46,573 bases of DNA from Verrucomicrobiota bacterium. Lineage in GTDB: Bacteria; Verrucomicrobiota; Verrucomicrobiia; Opitutales; Opitutaceae. The stretch covers positions 1 to 46,573 of the forward strand of contig JAFEGO010000068.1 in assembly GCA_018239845.1 (NCBI GenBank). Reading direction: 5' to 3'. Positions within the stretch are counted from its first letter, which is position 1, and each line of letters opens with the position of its first letter. The notes under the pieces are model-generated. The model was not told where the DNA came from, did not search any database, and saw only the letters and a list, made by a program, of their open reading frames with translations. Of this stretch, positions 16,474-24,614 are shown piece by piece. The position numbers were made by a program, and so were the translations under genes.

Positions 16474-17487
16474 ATGCGCAGTCCCTGGCAAAATCTCGCA
16501 AAGGCCGTGAGCGGGCCGTTTCTCTCGGCGCTCCTGATGAGCGGCGGCTTTTTGCTGTTCGTCATGTGGGACCAGTCGCACTGGTGGCGCATCAAGGAAG
16601 ACTACAGCTTCGGCTGGCTGGTGCCGGCCTTCGTCGCCTTCGTGATCTACGACCGCTGGGCGAAAATCACCGCGGCGGCGGCGGCCTGCGCGGCACCGGG
16701 CAGCCCGCGGGCGGCGGGCTGGCGCGGCGGTTTGCTGAGCCTGCTGACGGGCGGCCTGCTGACCGGCGGGGTGCTGGTGTTTTTGCTCGGCGCGCTGCTG
16801 CGCGTGAGCGAAGGACTCTCCGCGCCCGGCACGGCAGCCCTGACGCTCGGAGCCTGCGCGATCACGGTGGGCCTGCTTTGGCTGAATGCGCCGCCGGCCC
16901 CGGCCCCGACGGCGGCGGGGCTTCGGGACGATGCCCGGGTCGGACTGATCAGCCTCTTTCTTTTCCCCGTGCTGGTGTGGGTCGTGTCGGCGCCTTTGGT
17001 GGCCTCGGTCGAGGCGCGGCTGAATCTCTTTTTGCTGGGCCGCGTGGTCAGCGTGGTGTCCACGGTGTTTGACGTGCTCGGTCTGCCGATCGAGCAGCAG
17101 GGCAACGTGCTCGTGCTGCCGACGGGCCGGGTGGGCGTCGAGGAAGCGTGCTCGGGCATCCGGTCGCTGACGGCATGCCTGTTTGCGGGCTCGTTTCTGG
17201 CGGCGGTGTTCCTCGACAAGCTCTGGAAGAAAATCGCGCTCGTGGCGGCGGCGATGGTGCTGGCGTTTTTGACCAACCTGCTGCGCGGGCTCTTCCTCAC
17301 CGGCTGGGCCTACCGGAACGGCGCGGACTCCATCGAGGGGACGGTCCACGACACCGCGGGCTACGCGGTGCTCGGCCTCACGCTCGTCGGCCTGCTGTGC
17401 CTGCTGCCGATCTTCAATTTCAAGTTTTCCGGCGGAGGCGATGACGACGCCGCGGAAAACCCGGAAGCCGGAGCAAAAACGGACTGA
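16474..17487 (+). CDS. Exosortase/archaeosortase family transpeptidase
   Basis: A 337-aa multi-pass membrane enzyme that cleaves PEP-CTERM tails and is thought to transfer the protein to a surface acceptor. About eight hydrophobic segments are present. The catalytic set is complete: C226 in EEACSGIRSL, R271 in LTNLLRGLFLT and H292 in VHDTAGYAV. The C-terminal tail (319-337) is acidic and soluble. The ATG at 16474 was chosen because residues before it would lie within the upstream gene's frame-shifted sequence. A substrate lies in the same window (184-828). No exopolysaccharide genes are adjacent, unlike many exosortase loci. Confidence 0.92.
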   Translation: MRSPWQNLAKAVSGPFLSALLMSGGFLLFVMWDQSHWWRIKEDYSFGWLVPAFVAFVIYDRWAKITAAAAACAAPGSPRAAGWRGGLLSLLTGGLLTGGVLVFLLGALLRVSEGLSAPGTAALTLGACAITVGLLWLNAPPAPAPTAAGLRDDARVGLISLFLFPVLVWVVSAPLVASVEARLNLFLLGRVVSVVSTVFDVLGLPIEQQGNVLVLPTGRVGVEEACSGIRSLTACLFAGSFLAAVFLDKLWKKIALVAAAMVLAFLTNLLRGLFLTGWAYRNGADSIEGTVHDTAGYAVLGLTLVGLLCLLPIFNFKFSGGGDDDAAENPEAGAKTD

Positions 17488-17493
17488 GGTGTC

Positions 17494-18504
17494 TCAGCCC
17501 GCGGCCCCGGCGGGCAGTGGCGGCCACTGGCGGACCTCGGCGAAGCTGGGGAGCGTGCGGTCGTACAGTTCGCGCAGGCGGACGTACTCGGGGTAATTGA
17601 CGACACGTTCCGGATGCGCCGCGCTGCGCACGACGAAGTCGGCGTCGGGCGGGTAGCAGGCGACGTTGACGTTTTCGTAGAACGCGGGGTCGGCATGGCC
17701 CGCGGCGTCGAGCGTGGCGGGCTCGATGCCGACATTGTTGGGCACGTCGAGCGCCTTGTAGCGGAGATCGACGCTCCAGCGGATGTGGTCGGAGACGTTG
17801 GGCGTGGAGCAGTGCGGCGTGCGGTTCGTCATGAACACGGCGCCGCCGCGCGGGCAGGCTGCGGTGATGGCGCCACGCGGGTCGGCGGGCAGGTCCGCAT
17901 CGGGGATGACGAGGAAGTCGGCGTTGCCCCCCATGCAATGCGGCGCGACCCGGCCGAGGTGCGTGCGCGGCAGGATCTGCATGCAGCCGTTTTCCGGGGT
18001 GGCATCGACGAAGGGCACCCAGCAGGTGATGATCAGGTGTTGGTCGCAGTGCCCGGACAGGTATCCGCTGTCCTGATGCCACGGCACAACGCCGCGGCCG
18101 AAGTTCGGCAACTTGGGCCGGATGCGGTACGCGGAAGCGACAATCTCGTCGGACGAGACCAGCGCGCCGATCAGGTCGAGCAGGCGGCCATGCGTGATGA
18201 GGTTGAACATCTCCGGCGAATAGAAGCCGCCGCCGCGCACGCCCATCAGCGCGCGCACGAGGGCGTCGCCGGCCTCGCGCGAGTCGCGCATGATCGCAGA
18301 GAGCTGGCGGTCGAATCCGGCGGATGCGTGGAGCTCCTTGAGCTTGCCCTCGGCCTGGAGGAGGCGGGCCTGCCGGTTGATCTCGCCGTGCAAGGACTGG
18401 CGCACCGGCTCAAGCTCGGCCGGCGCGAAGACATCCGGCACGATCAGGTAACCTTCCTCATGAAAAAAACGGATCTGCTGCGGGGTAAGCGATGGGGGGT
18501 GCAT
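17494..18504 (-). CDS. Phytanoyl-CoA dioxygenase family protein (1)
   Basis: A 336-aa Fe(II)/2-oxoglutarate-dependent oxygenase of the PhyH family. The double-stranded beta-helix iron triad is seen as H143 and D145 in WHQDSGYL and H231 in NRTPHCS. R242 (HIRWSVDLRY) is the expected 2-oxoglutarate contact. ENGCMQILPRTH is a typical PhyH stretch. The start codon at 18502-18504 puts the conserved TPQQIRFFHEEGYLIV near the N-terminus. It is a single gene, convergent with the exosortase (6 bp between) and divergent from the FKBP gene. The substrate cannot be predicted; bacterial members hydroxylate very diverse small molecules. Confidence 0.88.
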   Translation of the reverse strand: MHPPSLTPQQIRFFHEEGYLIVPDVFAPAELEPVRQSLHGEINRQARLLQAEGKLKELHASAGFDRQLSAIMRDSREAGDALVRALMGVRGGGFYSPEMFNLITHGRLLDLIGALVSSDEIVASAYRIRPKLPNFGRGVVPWHQDSGYLSGHCDQHLIITCWVPFVDATPENGCMQILPRTHLGRVAPHCMGGNADFLVIPDADLPADPRGAITAACPRGGAVFMTNRTPHCSTPNVSDHIRWSVDLRYKALDVPNNVGIEPATLDAAGHADPAFYENVNVACYPPDADFVVRSAAHPERVVNYPEYVRLRELYDRTLPSFAEVRQWPPLPAGAAG

Positions 18505-18667
18505 GGCGAGGTTAAGACTGGCGCCGGGAGGTGGCTTCGCAAGCCCGCGCCGGGCGGCGGGCCTGAATGTTCGCGCCGAAAAATGGAAAAAATGGGGATT
18601 AGTTTTTGCCAAAGTAACCTGGCGGGGCAGTTTCCGTCATCCCCGCGTTTTCCCGCTTTCAACGCTT

Positions 18668-19558
18668 ATGAAAATGAAATCCCCCCGATTGCTGGCCGCC
18701 GGATTCCTGGCGCTGGCCCTGGTTGCGACCGCCGCAGCTGATACGCTCGCGCGCTTCAACGGCCACTGGCAGATCGACCTCGCCAAGAGCACGCCCATCC
18801 GCCCGTGGAACGAGGCCCGCCTCGACATCAAGGCCGACGCCGACTCGGCGCAGATCGTGCGCCACCTGCGCTGGGGCCTGGAACGCAAGGTGGACGACAC
18901 CACCAACGTGAAGACCGACGGCCACACCGTCACGGCCAACCCGGTCGGCTACTGGCTCGATACCTGGTACACCAACGTGTACATCGGAGGCGACCACCAG
19001 AAGCAGGTGACCGGCGAGTGGCTGGACGGCGGCCGCGTGCTGAAGGTTGAGAGCCGCCTCGCGCTTGAGGCGCAGCAAGGCGACCACCCGGTGCACATCT
19101 ATGAGGAGTACCGCCTCTCGCCCGATGGGAACACGCTCACGGTGTTTGCCCTGCGCTCCACGCGCGACCAGGCGATGACGTATGTGTTTCACCGCATCAG
19201 CAAGTTCGACGAGCCGGCCGGCATGGTCACGACCGCCAGCGGCCTGCGTTACGCCATTACCCGCCAGGGCACCGGCCCGCTGGCCAAGCCCGGCCAGATC
19301 CTGACGGTGCACTATACTGGCACACTCGTGGACGGCACACAGTTCGACAGCTCGCGGAGCCGCCAGACGCCCTACATCTTCACGCTCGGACGCAGGCAGG
19401 TCATCCCCGGTTGGGATGAGGGCTTTGCGCTGCTGCATGTCGGTGACCAGGCCGTGCTGATCGTGCCGCCCGAGCTGGCCTACGGCAAAACCGCGCGGGG
19501 CCCGATCCCGGCGAATTCCCCGCTGAAGTTCGAGGTCGAACTGCTCGAAGCCAAGTAA
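18668..19558 (+). CDS. Secreted FKBP-type peptidyl-prolyl isomerase with N-terminal domain
   Basis: A 296-aa exported protein. Residues 1-24 form a signal peptide ending TAAA-D. Residues about 25-185 form a beta-rich domain (FNGHWQIDLAKS at the start, regular beta-strand spacing) like uncharacterised secreted proteins. Residues about 187-296 are a complete FKBP domain with VHYTGTLVDGTQFDSS, the VIPGWDEG and PPELAYG segments and LKFEVELLEA. FKBPs catalyse cis-trans isomerisation of prolyl bonds and act as folding helpers. The start at 18668 gives the signal peptide directly. It precedes the GxGYxYP gene by 25 bp, and both products are exported. Confidence 0.9.
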   Translation: MKMKSPRLLAAGFLALALVATAAADTLARFNGHWQIDLAKSTPIRPWNEARLDIKADADSAQIVRHLRWGLERKVDDTTNVKTDGHTVTANPVGYWLDTWYTNVYIGGDHQKQVTGEWLDGGRVLKVESRLALEAQQGDHPVHIYEEYRLSPDGNTLTVFALRSTRDQAMTYVFHRISKFDEPAGMVTTASGLRYAITRQGTGPLAKPGQILTVHYTGTLVDGTQFDSSRSRQTPYIFTLGRRQVIPGWDEGFALLHVGDQAVLIVPPELAYGKTARGPIPANSPLKFEVELLEAK

Positions 19559-19583
19559 ACCCACCCTCGTTCCATTCGACGCC

Positions 19584-21254
19584 ATGAAGACTTTTTCCAC
19601 CCGACTCCTTTCCGCCCTCGGTGCGCTGGTGCTCGCCGCCGTGCTCGCGCCGTCGCTCCACGCCGTACCCGGTCATCCCGGACCCGCGCCCAAGGAAGCC
19701 TACCTCGTCCCCGTGAAGGACAACTGGGAGATCACCGGCGCGCTGCCGGAGAACCTCATGCTCATCGGCCTGCAGGGCCTCGCCAACACGGATGCGCCGC
19801 GCGTATACGTCGAGTACCCGGAGACCTGGCATTTCCATGACTTCAACCCGCTGAAGGATTTCTACGCCACGCGCTATGGCATCAAGTTCACGCGGCTCGA
19901 CACGCCCGACGTGGCGCTGACGGCCCTGGGCAAATTCGCCAAGGGCTACGTGGTGTGGGACCGGAAGGTCCGCCCCTCGATCAATGTCGCCCTCACCGCC
20001 GCCGGCGTGCTGCGCGCCGTGGTGGTCGATGAGAGCCTGATCCCGCTCGCCGAGAAGCACGGCCTGAAGAAGCTGGCCGATTTCCGCGGACAGTTCACCG
20101 GCCAGACGGACATCCAGATTTACCGCTGGGCCTACGACAAATATTGGAAGGATTGCAGCCGCGACTACCTCATCTGGATGGGTGGCGCGGCGGGCAATGT
20201 CATGGAGCCCGGCGTGGCCGACCTCGGCATCGCCTTTGGCGCGTTTGTGACCGATCTCTCGGCCAACCCGAAGGACAAGGAGGAGTTCGCCTTCCACAAG
20301 GAGCTCCTCGCGCAGATGAAGCCCACCGCGTGGATCATGGGCTGGCACTCGTACGCGAAGGATACCGAGGGCCAGTGGGTCACGCTCACCTCCAGCTACG
20401 GCCTGAAGGTGATCGGCCTGAACACGTTTCCCAACGGCACCTTCATGAGCCAGATCGGCTTCTCGCCGGACTTCAAATTCACCAACAGCAACCACGTCAC
20501 GCGCCAGTCCGTGGTGAAGCCGGAGAACAAGGTTTACCTCTGCCTCGTGCAGTCCGACAGCATGGGCATCGGCGCGTGGACGCAGCCCGAGCGCGGCCAG
20601 ATCCCCTACAACTGGGAGGTCGGCGTGGACGGCGCGCAATGGTACCCGGCGGCGATGGAGATGTTCACGAAGGACAAGACGCCGAATGACTTCTTCATCG
20701 GCGGCCAGTCCGGCTACATGTATCCCTCAGCCGTCCCGGCGGACCGTTTTCCGGGCCTGATGAAGGAGATGAACGAGCGCATGGTCCCGATGGACCAGCA
20801 CACCGTCACCATCATGGACCACTCCGACCGCGGCATCCCGATCGGCTACTTCGACCTGCCGAAGCGCGTCGTGGACCAGTACTACGCCGGCGCGCCGGAC
20901 GTCATCGGCTTCATCAATGGCTACGCCGCCGCGCATACCTTTGACGTGCGCAACGGCCAGGCCTTCATCTCCTACGACTACTACCTCGACGAGCACCGCC
21001 CGCAGGCCGACGTCGTGGCCGACCTCGACGAGCTGATGCGCCTGAATCCGGTGCGGCCCTACTACCTGCTCCTGCACGTGCGCGAGTCCAACAGCATCAA
21101 GCGCGTGATCGACATCGTGAACGCCCTCCCGGAAAAGCCCGAGGTGATGCCGCTCGACACGTTCCTGAAGCTCGCAGGGACCAAGCCGACCTTCAAGGTC
21201 CGCTACAAGGACGAGCGTCCCTCCGGCCAGAGCTGGGACGTGCAGACGCAGTAA
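19584..21254 (+). CDS. GxGYxYP-family putative glycoside hydrolase, secreted
   Basis: A 556-aa exported protein with a signal peptide (1-27, cleavage after LHA). The body matches the two-domain GxGYxYP family: an N-terminal part containing the LQGLAN..APRVYV pattern (near 63-76) and the long C-terminal part with TWIMGWHSY-like and LVQSDSMG segments. The signature appears as QSGYMYP at 375-381, where the first glycine of GxGYxYP is glutamine. The family is annotated as putative glycoside hydrolase without, as far as I know, solid biochemical proof. A strong terminator follows the stop. Confidence 0.85.
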   Translation: MKTFSTRLLSALGALVLAAVLAPSLHAVPGHPGPAPKEAYLVPVKDNWEITGALPENLMLIGLQGLANTDAPRVYVEYPETWHFHDFNPLKDFYATRYGIKFTRLDTPDVALTALGKFAKGYVVWDRKVRPSINVALTAAGVLRAVVVDESLIPLAEKHGLKKLADFRGQFTGQTDIQIYRWAYDKYWKDCSRDYLIWMGGAAGNVMEPGVADLGIAFGAFVTDLSANPKDKEEFAFHKELLAQMKPTAWIMGWHSYAKDTEGQWVTLTSSYGLKVIGLNTFPNGTFMSQIGFSPDFKFTNSNHVTRQSVVKPENKVYLCLVQSDSMGIGAWTQPERGQIPYNWEVGVDGAQWYPAAMEMFTKDKTPNDFFIGGQSGYMYPSAVPADRFPGLMKEMNERMVPMDQHTVTIMDHSDRGIPIGYFDLPKRVVDQYYAGAPDVIGFINGYAAAHTFDVRNGQAFISYDYYLDEHRPQADVVADLDELMRLNPVRPYYLLLHVRESNSIKRVIDIVNALPEKPEVMPLDTFLKLAGTKPTFKVRYKDERPSGQSWDVQTQ

Positions 21255-21281
21255 CGTCGGGACGGTTCAACCGTCGACTCT

Positions 21282-21334
21282 GCAGCCGCGCCGAAGTCCC
21301 GTCCAACGGGATGGAAGCGCGGCTGCGCTTTTTT
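21282..21334 (+). terminator. Strong rho-independent terminator
   Basis: GCAGCCGCGC (21282-21291) pairs perfectly with GCGCGGCTGC (21317-21326). An inner hairpin TCCCGT/ACGGGA (21297-21302 and 21306-21311) lies inside the loop, and a T6 run follows at 21329-21334. A smaller perfect hairpin GACGGTT-C-AACCGTC lies just before it at 21261-21275. The T-run is on the plus strand only, so it stops the FKBP/GxGYxYP transcript and does not obviously serve the opposing operon. Confidence 0.85.
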
Positions 21335-21355
21335 ACCACCACGGAGCGATGAGCC

Positions 21356-21859
21356 TTACGGCTGCTTCGGCTCTTCGAGCGCGGGCGGGACGGCGGCGGG
21401 GATGGGCGGGGCGCTGAGGACGGCTTTGATGGCGTCGTTCAGGGCTTTGATGCCGACGATGATCATGACCGACGCGTAAACGTGAAAGGCGACGGGGAGC
21501 CAGTCCTGGAAGAACAGATAGATCAGGCCGTCCAGGATGTAGAAGACGAGGCCGAGGATGAACGCCCAGCGGTAGCCGCGGAGGGCGATCAGCCCCATCC
21601 CGACGAAGAAGCCGATGCTCAGCAGGTCGATCGCGTAGGCGACCGCCTGATAGTCCTTGAATACATTGTCGGCGATGAGGGTGAAGCCCAGGCCGATCAG
21701 AAAGCTGGTGTCGCTGCCGGAGTGGGTCAGCACGCAGTTGACGACGGAGAGGCCGGCAATCCACCAGAACCAGCGGGCGGCGCTGGCAATCCGGGGATGG
21801 GCGGCAACGAGGGCTTTGCGGTCGGCGGGGGTGAGGACGGCGGTGGGGTGGGTGGACAT
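21356..21859 (-). CDS. Small integral membrane protein of unknown function
   Basis: A 167-aa protein with about four hydrophobic helices (near 29-47, 52-70, 75-95, 98-140) and a Pro/Ala-rich cytoplasmic tail. The N-terminal 25 residues are soluble. I recognise no family. It starts 25 bp after the stop of the small lipoprotein and reads with the chemosensory operon, so it may be its last gene, though the gap also allows independent expression. Confidence 0.75.
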   Translation of the reverse strand: MSTHPTAVLTPADRKALVAAHPRIASAARWFWWIAGLSVVNCVLTHSGSDTSFLIGLGFTLIADNVFKDYQAVAYAIDLLSIGFFVGMGLIALRGYRWAFILGLVFYILDGLIYLFFQDWLPVAFHVYASVMIIVGIKALNDAIKAVLSAPPIPAAVPPALEEPKQP

Positions 21860-21884
21860 GATGAAGGCTGGAAAGGCGGAACGG

Positions 21885-22106
21885 TTAGTTCTTCGGCGGA
21901 GTCACATCAACGGGCTTTTCCTTGAGGCCCTTGGAGCTCCAGATCGGGACGGAGGCGACGGGGTCGTCGGTGAGCTTGCCCTTCTCATTGTAGTGCCAGT
22001 CCTTTTTCACGGTGGCGTTGTCAAAGCTGGCCTTGAGGGAGGAGCAGCCGGTGATCATTGCGACCAGCAGGGCGAAGCAGAAGATGGCGCAGGCTTTGGT
22101 TTTCAT
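21885..22106 (-). CDS. Small lipoprotein
   Basis: A 73-aa protein with a lipoprotein signal peptide: a basic start MKTK, a hydrophobic stretch, and the lipobox ITGC (Cys at about 21) followed by Ser-Ser. The mature part is about 50 residues and rich in Lys, Asp and Trp, with no recognised domain. An alternative GTG at 22116-22118 overlaps the stop of the receiver gene (GTGA) and would add 4 residues, implying translational coupling. Its place at the end of a chemosensory operon suggests an envelope accessory, but that is only positional. Confidence 0.75.
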   Translation of the reverse strand: MKTKACAIFCFALLVAMITGCSSLKASFDNATVKKDWHYNEKGKLTDDPVASVPIWSSKGLKEKPVDVTPPKN

Positions 22107-22114
22107 CGGGTCGG

Positions 22115-22567
22115 TCACACGCCGGGCACGGCGATGGGCGGGACTTCGTTCATCACGAGCCAGTAGAGGCCGAGCTGGCGCACGGCTTGGATGAACTGTT
22201 CGTAGTTCACGGGCTTGCGGATGTAGCTGTTGGCTCCGAGGCCGTAGGCCCGCAGCAGGTCCTGCTCCTCGCGGGAAGAGGTCAGGACGACGACGGGCAG
22301 CAGGCGCGTGCGGGCGTCGGCGCGGATCCGGCGGAGGACCTCGAGCCCATCGACGCGGGGGAGCTTGAGGTCGAGGAGCACGATGGCAGGCAGGGCGCGC
22401 GGGTCGCGGCCGGTGTGGATGCCTGAGCAGAAAAGATAGTCGAGGGCTTCGACGCCGTCGATGGCGATGGTCACGTCATTGACGATGTTGCACGTCGCGA
22501 AGGCGGTGAGGGCGAGTTCGCGATCGTCGGGGTTGTCTTCGACCAGCAGGATGGTCTTGGGGCGCAT
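22115..22567 (-). CDS. Rcp1-like single-domain response regulator
   Basis: A 150-aa free-standing receiver. The acidic pair is E10/D11, the phosphoacceptor D66 lies in LLDLKLP, T96 in VLTSS is the switch residue, and K118 lies in RKPV. The extended loop between beta-3 and its alpha helix (YLFCSGIHTGRDPRALP) and the C-terminal extension are typical of Rcp1-type receivers, which often pair with phytochrome-like histidine kinases. That fits the kinase encoded 13 bp upstream, whose HisKA core is of the same type. It has no output domain, so it likely acts by protein-protein contact or in a relay. The ATG at 22565-22567 was chosen over a longer form. Confidence 0.92.
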   Translation of the reverse strand: MRPKTILLVEDNPDDRELALTAFATCNIVNDVTIAIDGVEALDYLFCSGIHTGRDPRALPAIVLLDLKLPRVDGLEVLRRIRADARTRLLPVVVLTSSREEQDLLRAYGLGANSYIRKPVNYEQFIQAVRQLGLYWLVMNEVPPIAVPGV

Positions 22568-22580
22568 AAACTGGCGTTGC

Positions 22581-24608
22581 TCAGGAGTGACCCAGCGTAA
22601 AGAAGAAAGTGGCACCTTGCCCCACCGTGCTCTCGGCCCAGACCCGGCCGTGATGGCGCTGGATGACGCGCGAGACAGTCGCGAGGCCGACGCCGGTGCC
22701 GGGGAACTCCTCGACGGAGTGCATGCGCTGGAAGACTCCGAAGAGCTTGGCGGCGTATTTCATGTCAAAGCCCGCGCCGTTGTCCCGGACGTAATAGACG
22801 ACGGCCCCGTCGGCCGGCTCGGGCAGGCGGTCGAAGACGATGACGGGCTGCGCCACCTTCGAGGTGAACTTCCACGCGTTGTTAAGGAAATTCTCGAGCA
22901 GGATGCGGAGAAGGCCGCGGTCGCCGGTCACGACAAGGTTGTCGCCGATCCGTACCTCGACGGCGCGGTCGCCGGGCGGGGCGCTGCGCAGCTGGTTGAT
23001 GATGGCATGGGCCTCGGCGGAGAGGTTGACCTGCTCGCGGCGGATCTCCTGCCGCGTGACCCGGGCGAGGCTCAGCATGTCGTCGATGAGCTGGCCCATG
23101 CGCTGGGTGGCTTCGCGCACACGATCGAGATGCCGGCGCACGGTGGGGTCGAGGGTGTCGCCCGCCTTGCTGAGGGCGAGCTGGCTGAAGCCGTCGATGG
23201 CGCGGAGCGGGGCCCGGAGATCGTGCGAGACGGAGTAGCTGAAGGACTCGAGTTCGCGGTTGGCGAGTTCGGTGGCCTCCTTGGCGGCGACGAGGGCGGA
23301 GTTGGCCTGGGCAAGCTCGGTGTTTTTCCGCTCCAGGTCGGCGATGAGGCTGGCGCGGGTCTCGGACAGGTCGCGGAGGGCCTGCATCTCCACGGCCTCC
23401 ATCTCGCGGCGGTGGAGCTGTTCGCGGACGTCGCGGTTCTCGTCCTCGAACTGGCGGCGGCGGAGCTGGGCGCGGAGGCGGGCCTTGAGAATCTCGAACT
23501 CGCCGGACTTGGCGATGTAGTCGTCGGCGCCGGCGTTGATGCCCTCGACCATGGCGGTGGCCTCGTCGAGGGAGGTGAGGATGATGAGCGGGATGTCGCG
23601 CCAGGCGGGCTCGGCCTTGATGCGGCGGCAGGTATCCTGTCCGGACATACCTGGCATCACGAGGTCGAGCAGGATCCCGTCCACGGGCTGGGAGCCGAGG
23701 AGCTCGATCGCCTCGGGGCCGGAGCGGGCGGCCACGGCGTCGTAACCTTCGGCGCGAAGCTGGTCGCACAGCTCGTTGAGGAAGGTGGCGCTGTCGTCCA
23801 CCGCGAGAATGCGCTTGGGGGCGAGGAGACTGGGGAGGGCGGCGGTATCGGGCCGGGGGGCGCGGAGCAGCGCGGCGAGCTTGGTGAGGAGGACGGAGGG
23901 GGCGGTGTGTTTCTGGGCGAAGATGTCGGCGCCGGCCTCGAGGGCGCGCAGCTCGTCGTCGGGCTTGTCGGAAGCGGTGAGGAGCAGGCAGGGAGTGCGG
24001 CGCAGGGCGGCGTCGGCGCGCAGGCGGCGGATGACCTCGAGGCCATCAATGCCGGGCAGCATCTGGTCCACGATGATGATGTCGGGCCGCAGGTCGGAAG
24101 CCAGCCGCAGGCCTTCCTCGCCCGTGCCGGCGACCGCGGTCTCGTGCCCCTCGGCCGCGACCACGCTGCGTATCTCACCGGCGAAGGTCGGACTGTCGTC
24201 GATGATGAGGATGAGGGGATGCTCGCGCGGGCCGGTGCGGCCGCGCTGTACCAGCTCGCGGGCGCGGGCGACAACCTGGACGGAATCGTAGGGCTTGCCC
24301 ACGTAGTCGTCGGCGCCGGTTTGCAGGCCGCGCACGCGATCGCGGACCTCCGCCTCGGTGGAGAGGAGGAGCACGGGGCGGCTGGCGGTGGCCGGGGTGG
24401 ACTTGATCAACTGGAGGAGCTCGAGCCCGTCGCCGTCGGGCAGCAGCACGTCGAGGATGGCGAGGTCGAAGGCGCCGTCGTGGCAGGCGGCACGCGCGGC
24501 GGCGACGGTGCCGCAGGTGATGGTGTCGAAACCGGCCGCTTCGAAGGATTCCTTCAAATCCATGCGGACCGTGAGGCTGTCATCAACGATGAGGACGCGT
24601 GGTTTCAT
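22581..24608 (-). CDS. Histidine kinase with three N-terminal receiver domains
   Basis: A 675-aa soluble protein. Receiver 1 (about 1-125) has D53 and K105; receiver 2 (132-250) has D181, with K233 followed by His where Pro is usual; receiver 3 (265-382) has D315, with K367 followed by Ser. A coiled coil (about 385-455) leads to a HisKA domain with H462 in YSVSHDLRAPLRAI. The ATPase domain has ENFLNNAWK (572-580), DNGAGFD (609-615) and GTGVGLA (637-643). There is no membrane segment or sensor domain, so its input must be phosphorylation of the receivers, most simply from the CheA made by the same operon. It starts 6 bp after cheB. Confidence 0.93.
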   Translation of the reverse strand: MKPRVLIVDDSLTVRMDLKESFEAAGFDTITCGTVAAARAACHDGAFDLAILDVLLPDGDGLELLQLIKSTPATASRPVLLLSTEAEVRDRVRGLQTGADDYVGKPYDSVQVVARARELVQRGRTGPREHPLILIIDDSPTFAGEIRSVVAAEGHETAVAGTGEEGLRLASDLRPDIIIVDQMLPGIDGLEVIRRLRADAALRRTPCLLLTASDKPDDELRALEAGADIFAQKHTAPSVLLTKLAALLRAPRPDTAALPSLLAPKRILAVDDSATFLNELCDQLRAEGYDAVAARSGPEAIELLGSQPVDGILLDLVMPGMSGQDTCRRIKAEPAWRDIPLIILTSLDEATAMVEGINAGADDYIAKSGEFEILKARLRAQLRRRQFEDENRDVREQLHRREMEAVEMQALRDLSETRASLIADLERKNTELAQANSALVAAKEATELANRELESFSYSVSHDLRAPLRAIDGFSQLALSKAGDTLDPTVRRHLDRVREATQRMGQLIDDMLSLARVTRQEIRREQVNLSAEAHAIINQLRSAPPGDRAVEVRIGDNLVVTGDRGLLRILLENFLNNAWKFTSKVAQPVIVFDRLPEPADGAVVYYVRDNGAGFDMKYAAKLFGVFQRMHSVEEFPGTGVGLATVSRVIQRHHGRVWAESTVGQGATFFFTLGHS

Positions 24609-24614
24609 GGCGGA

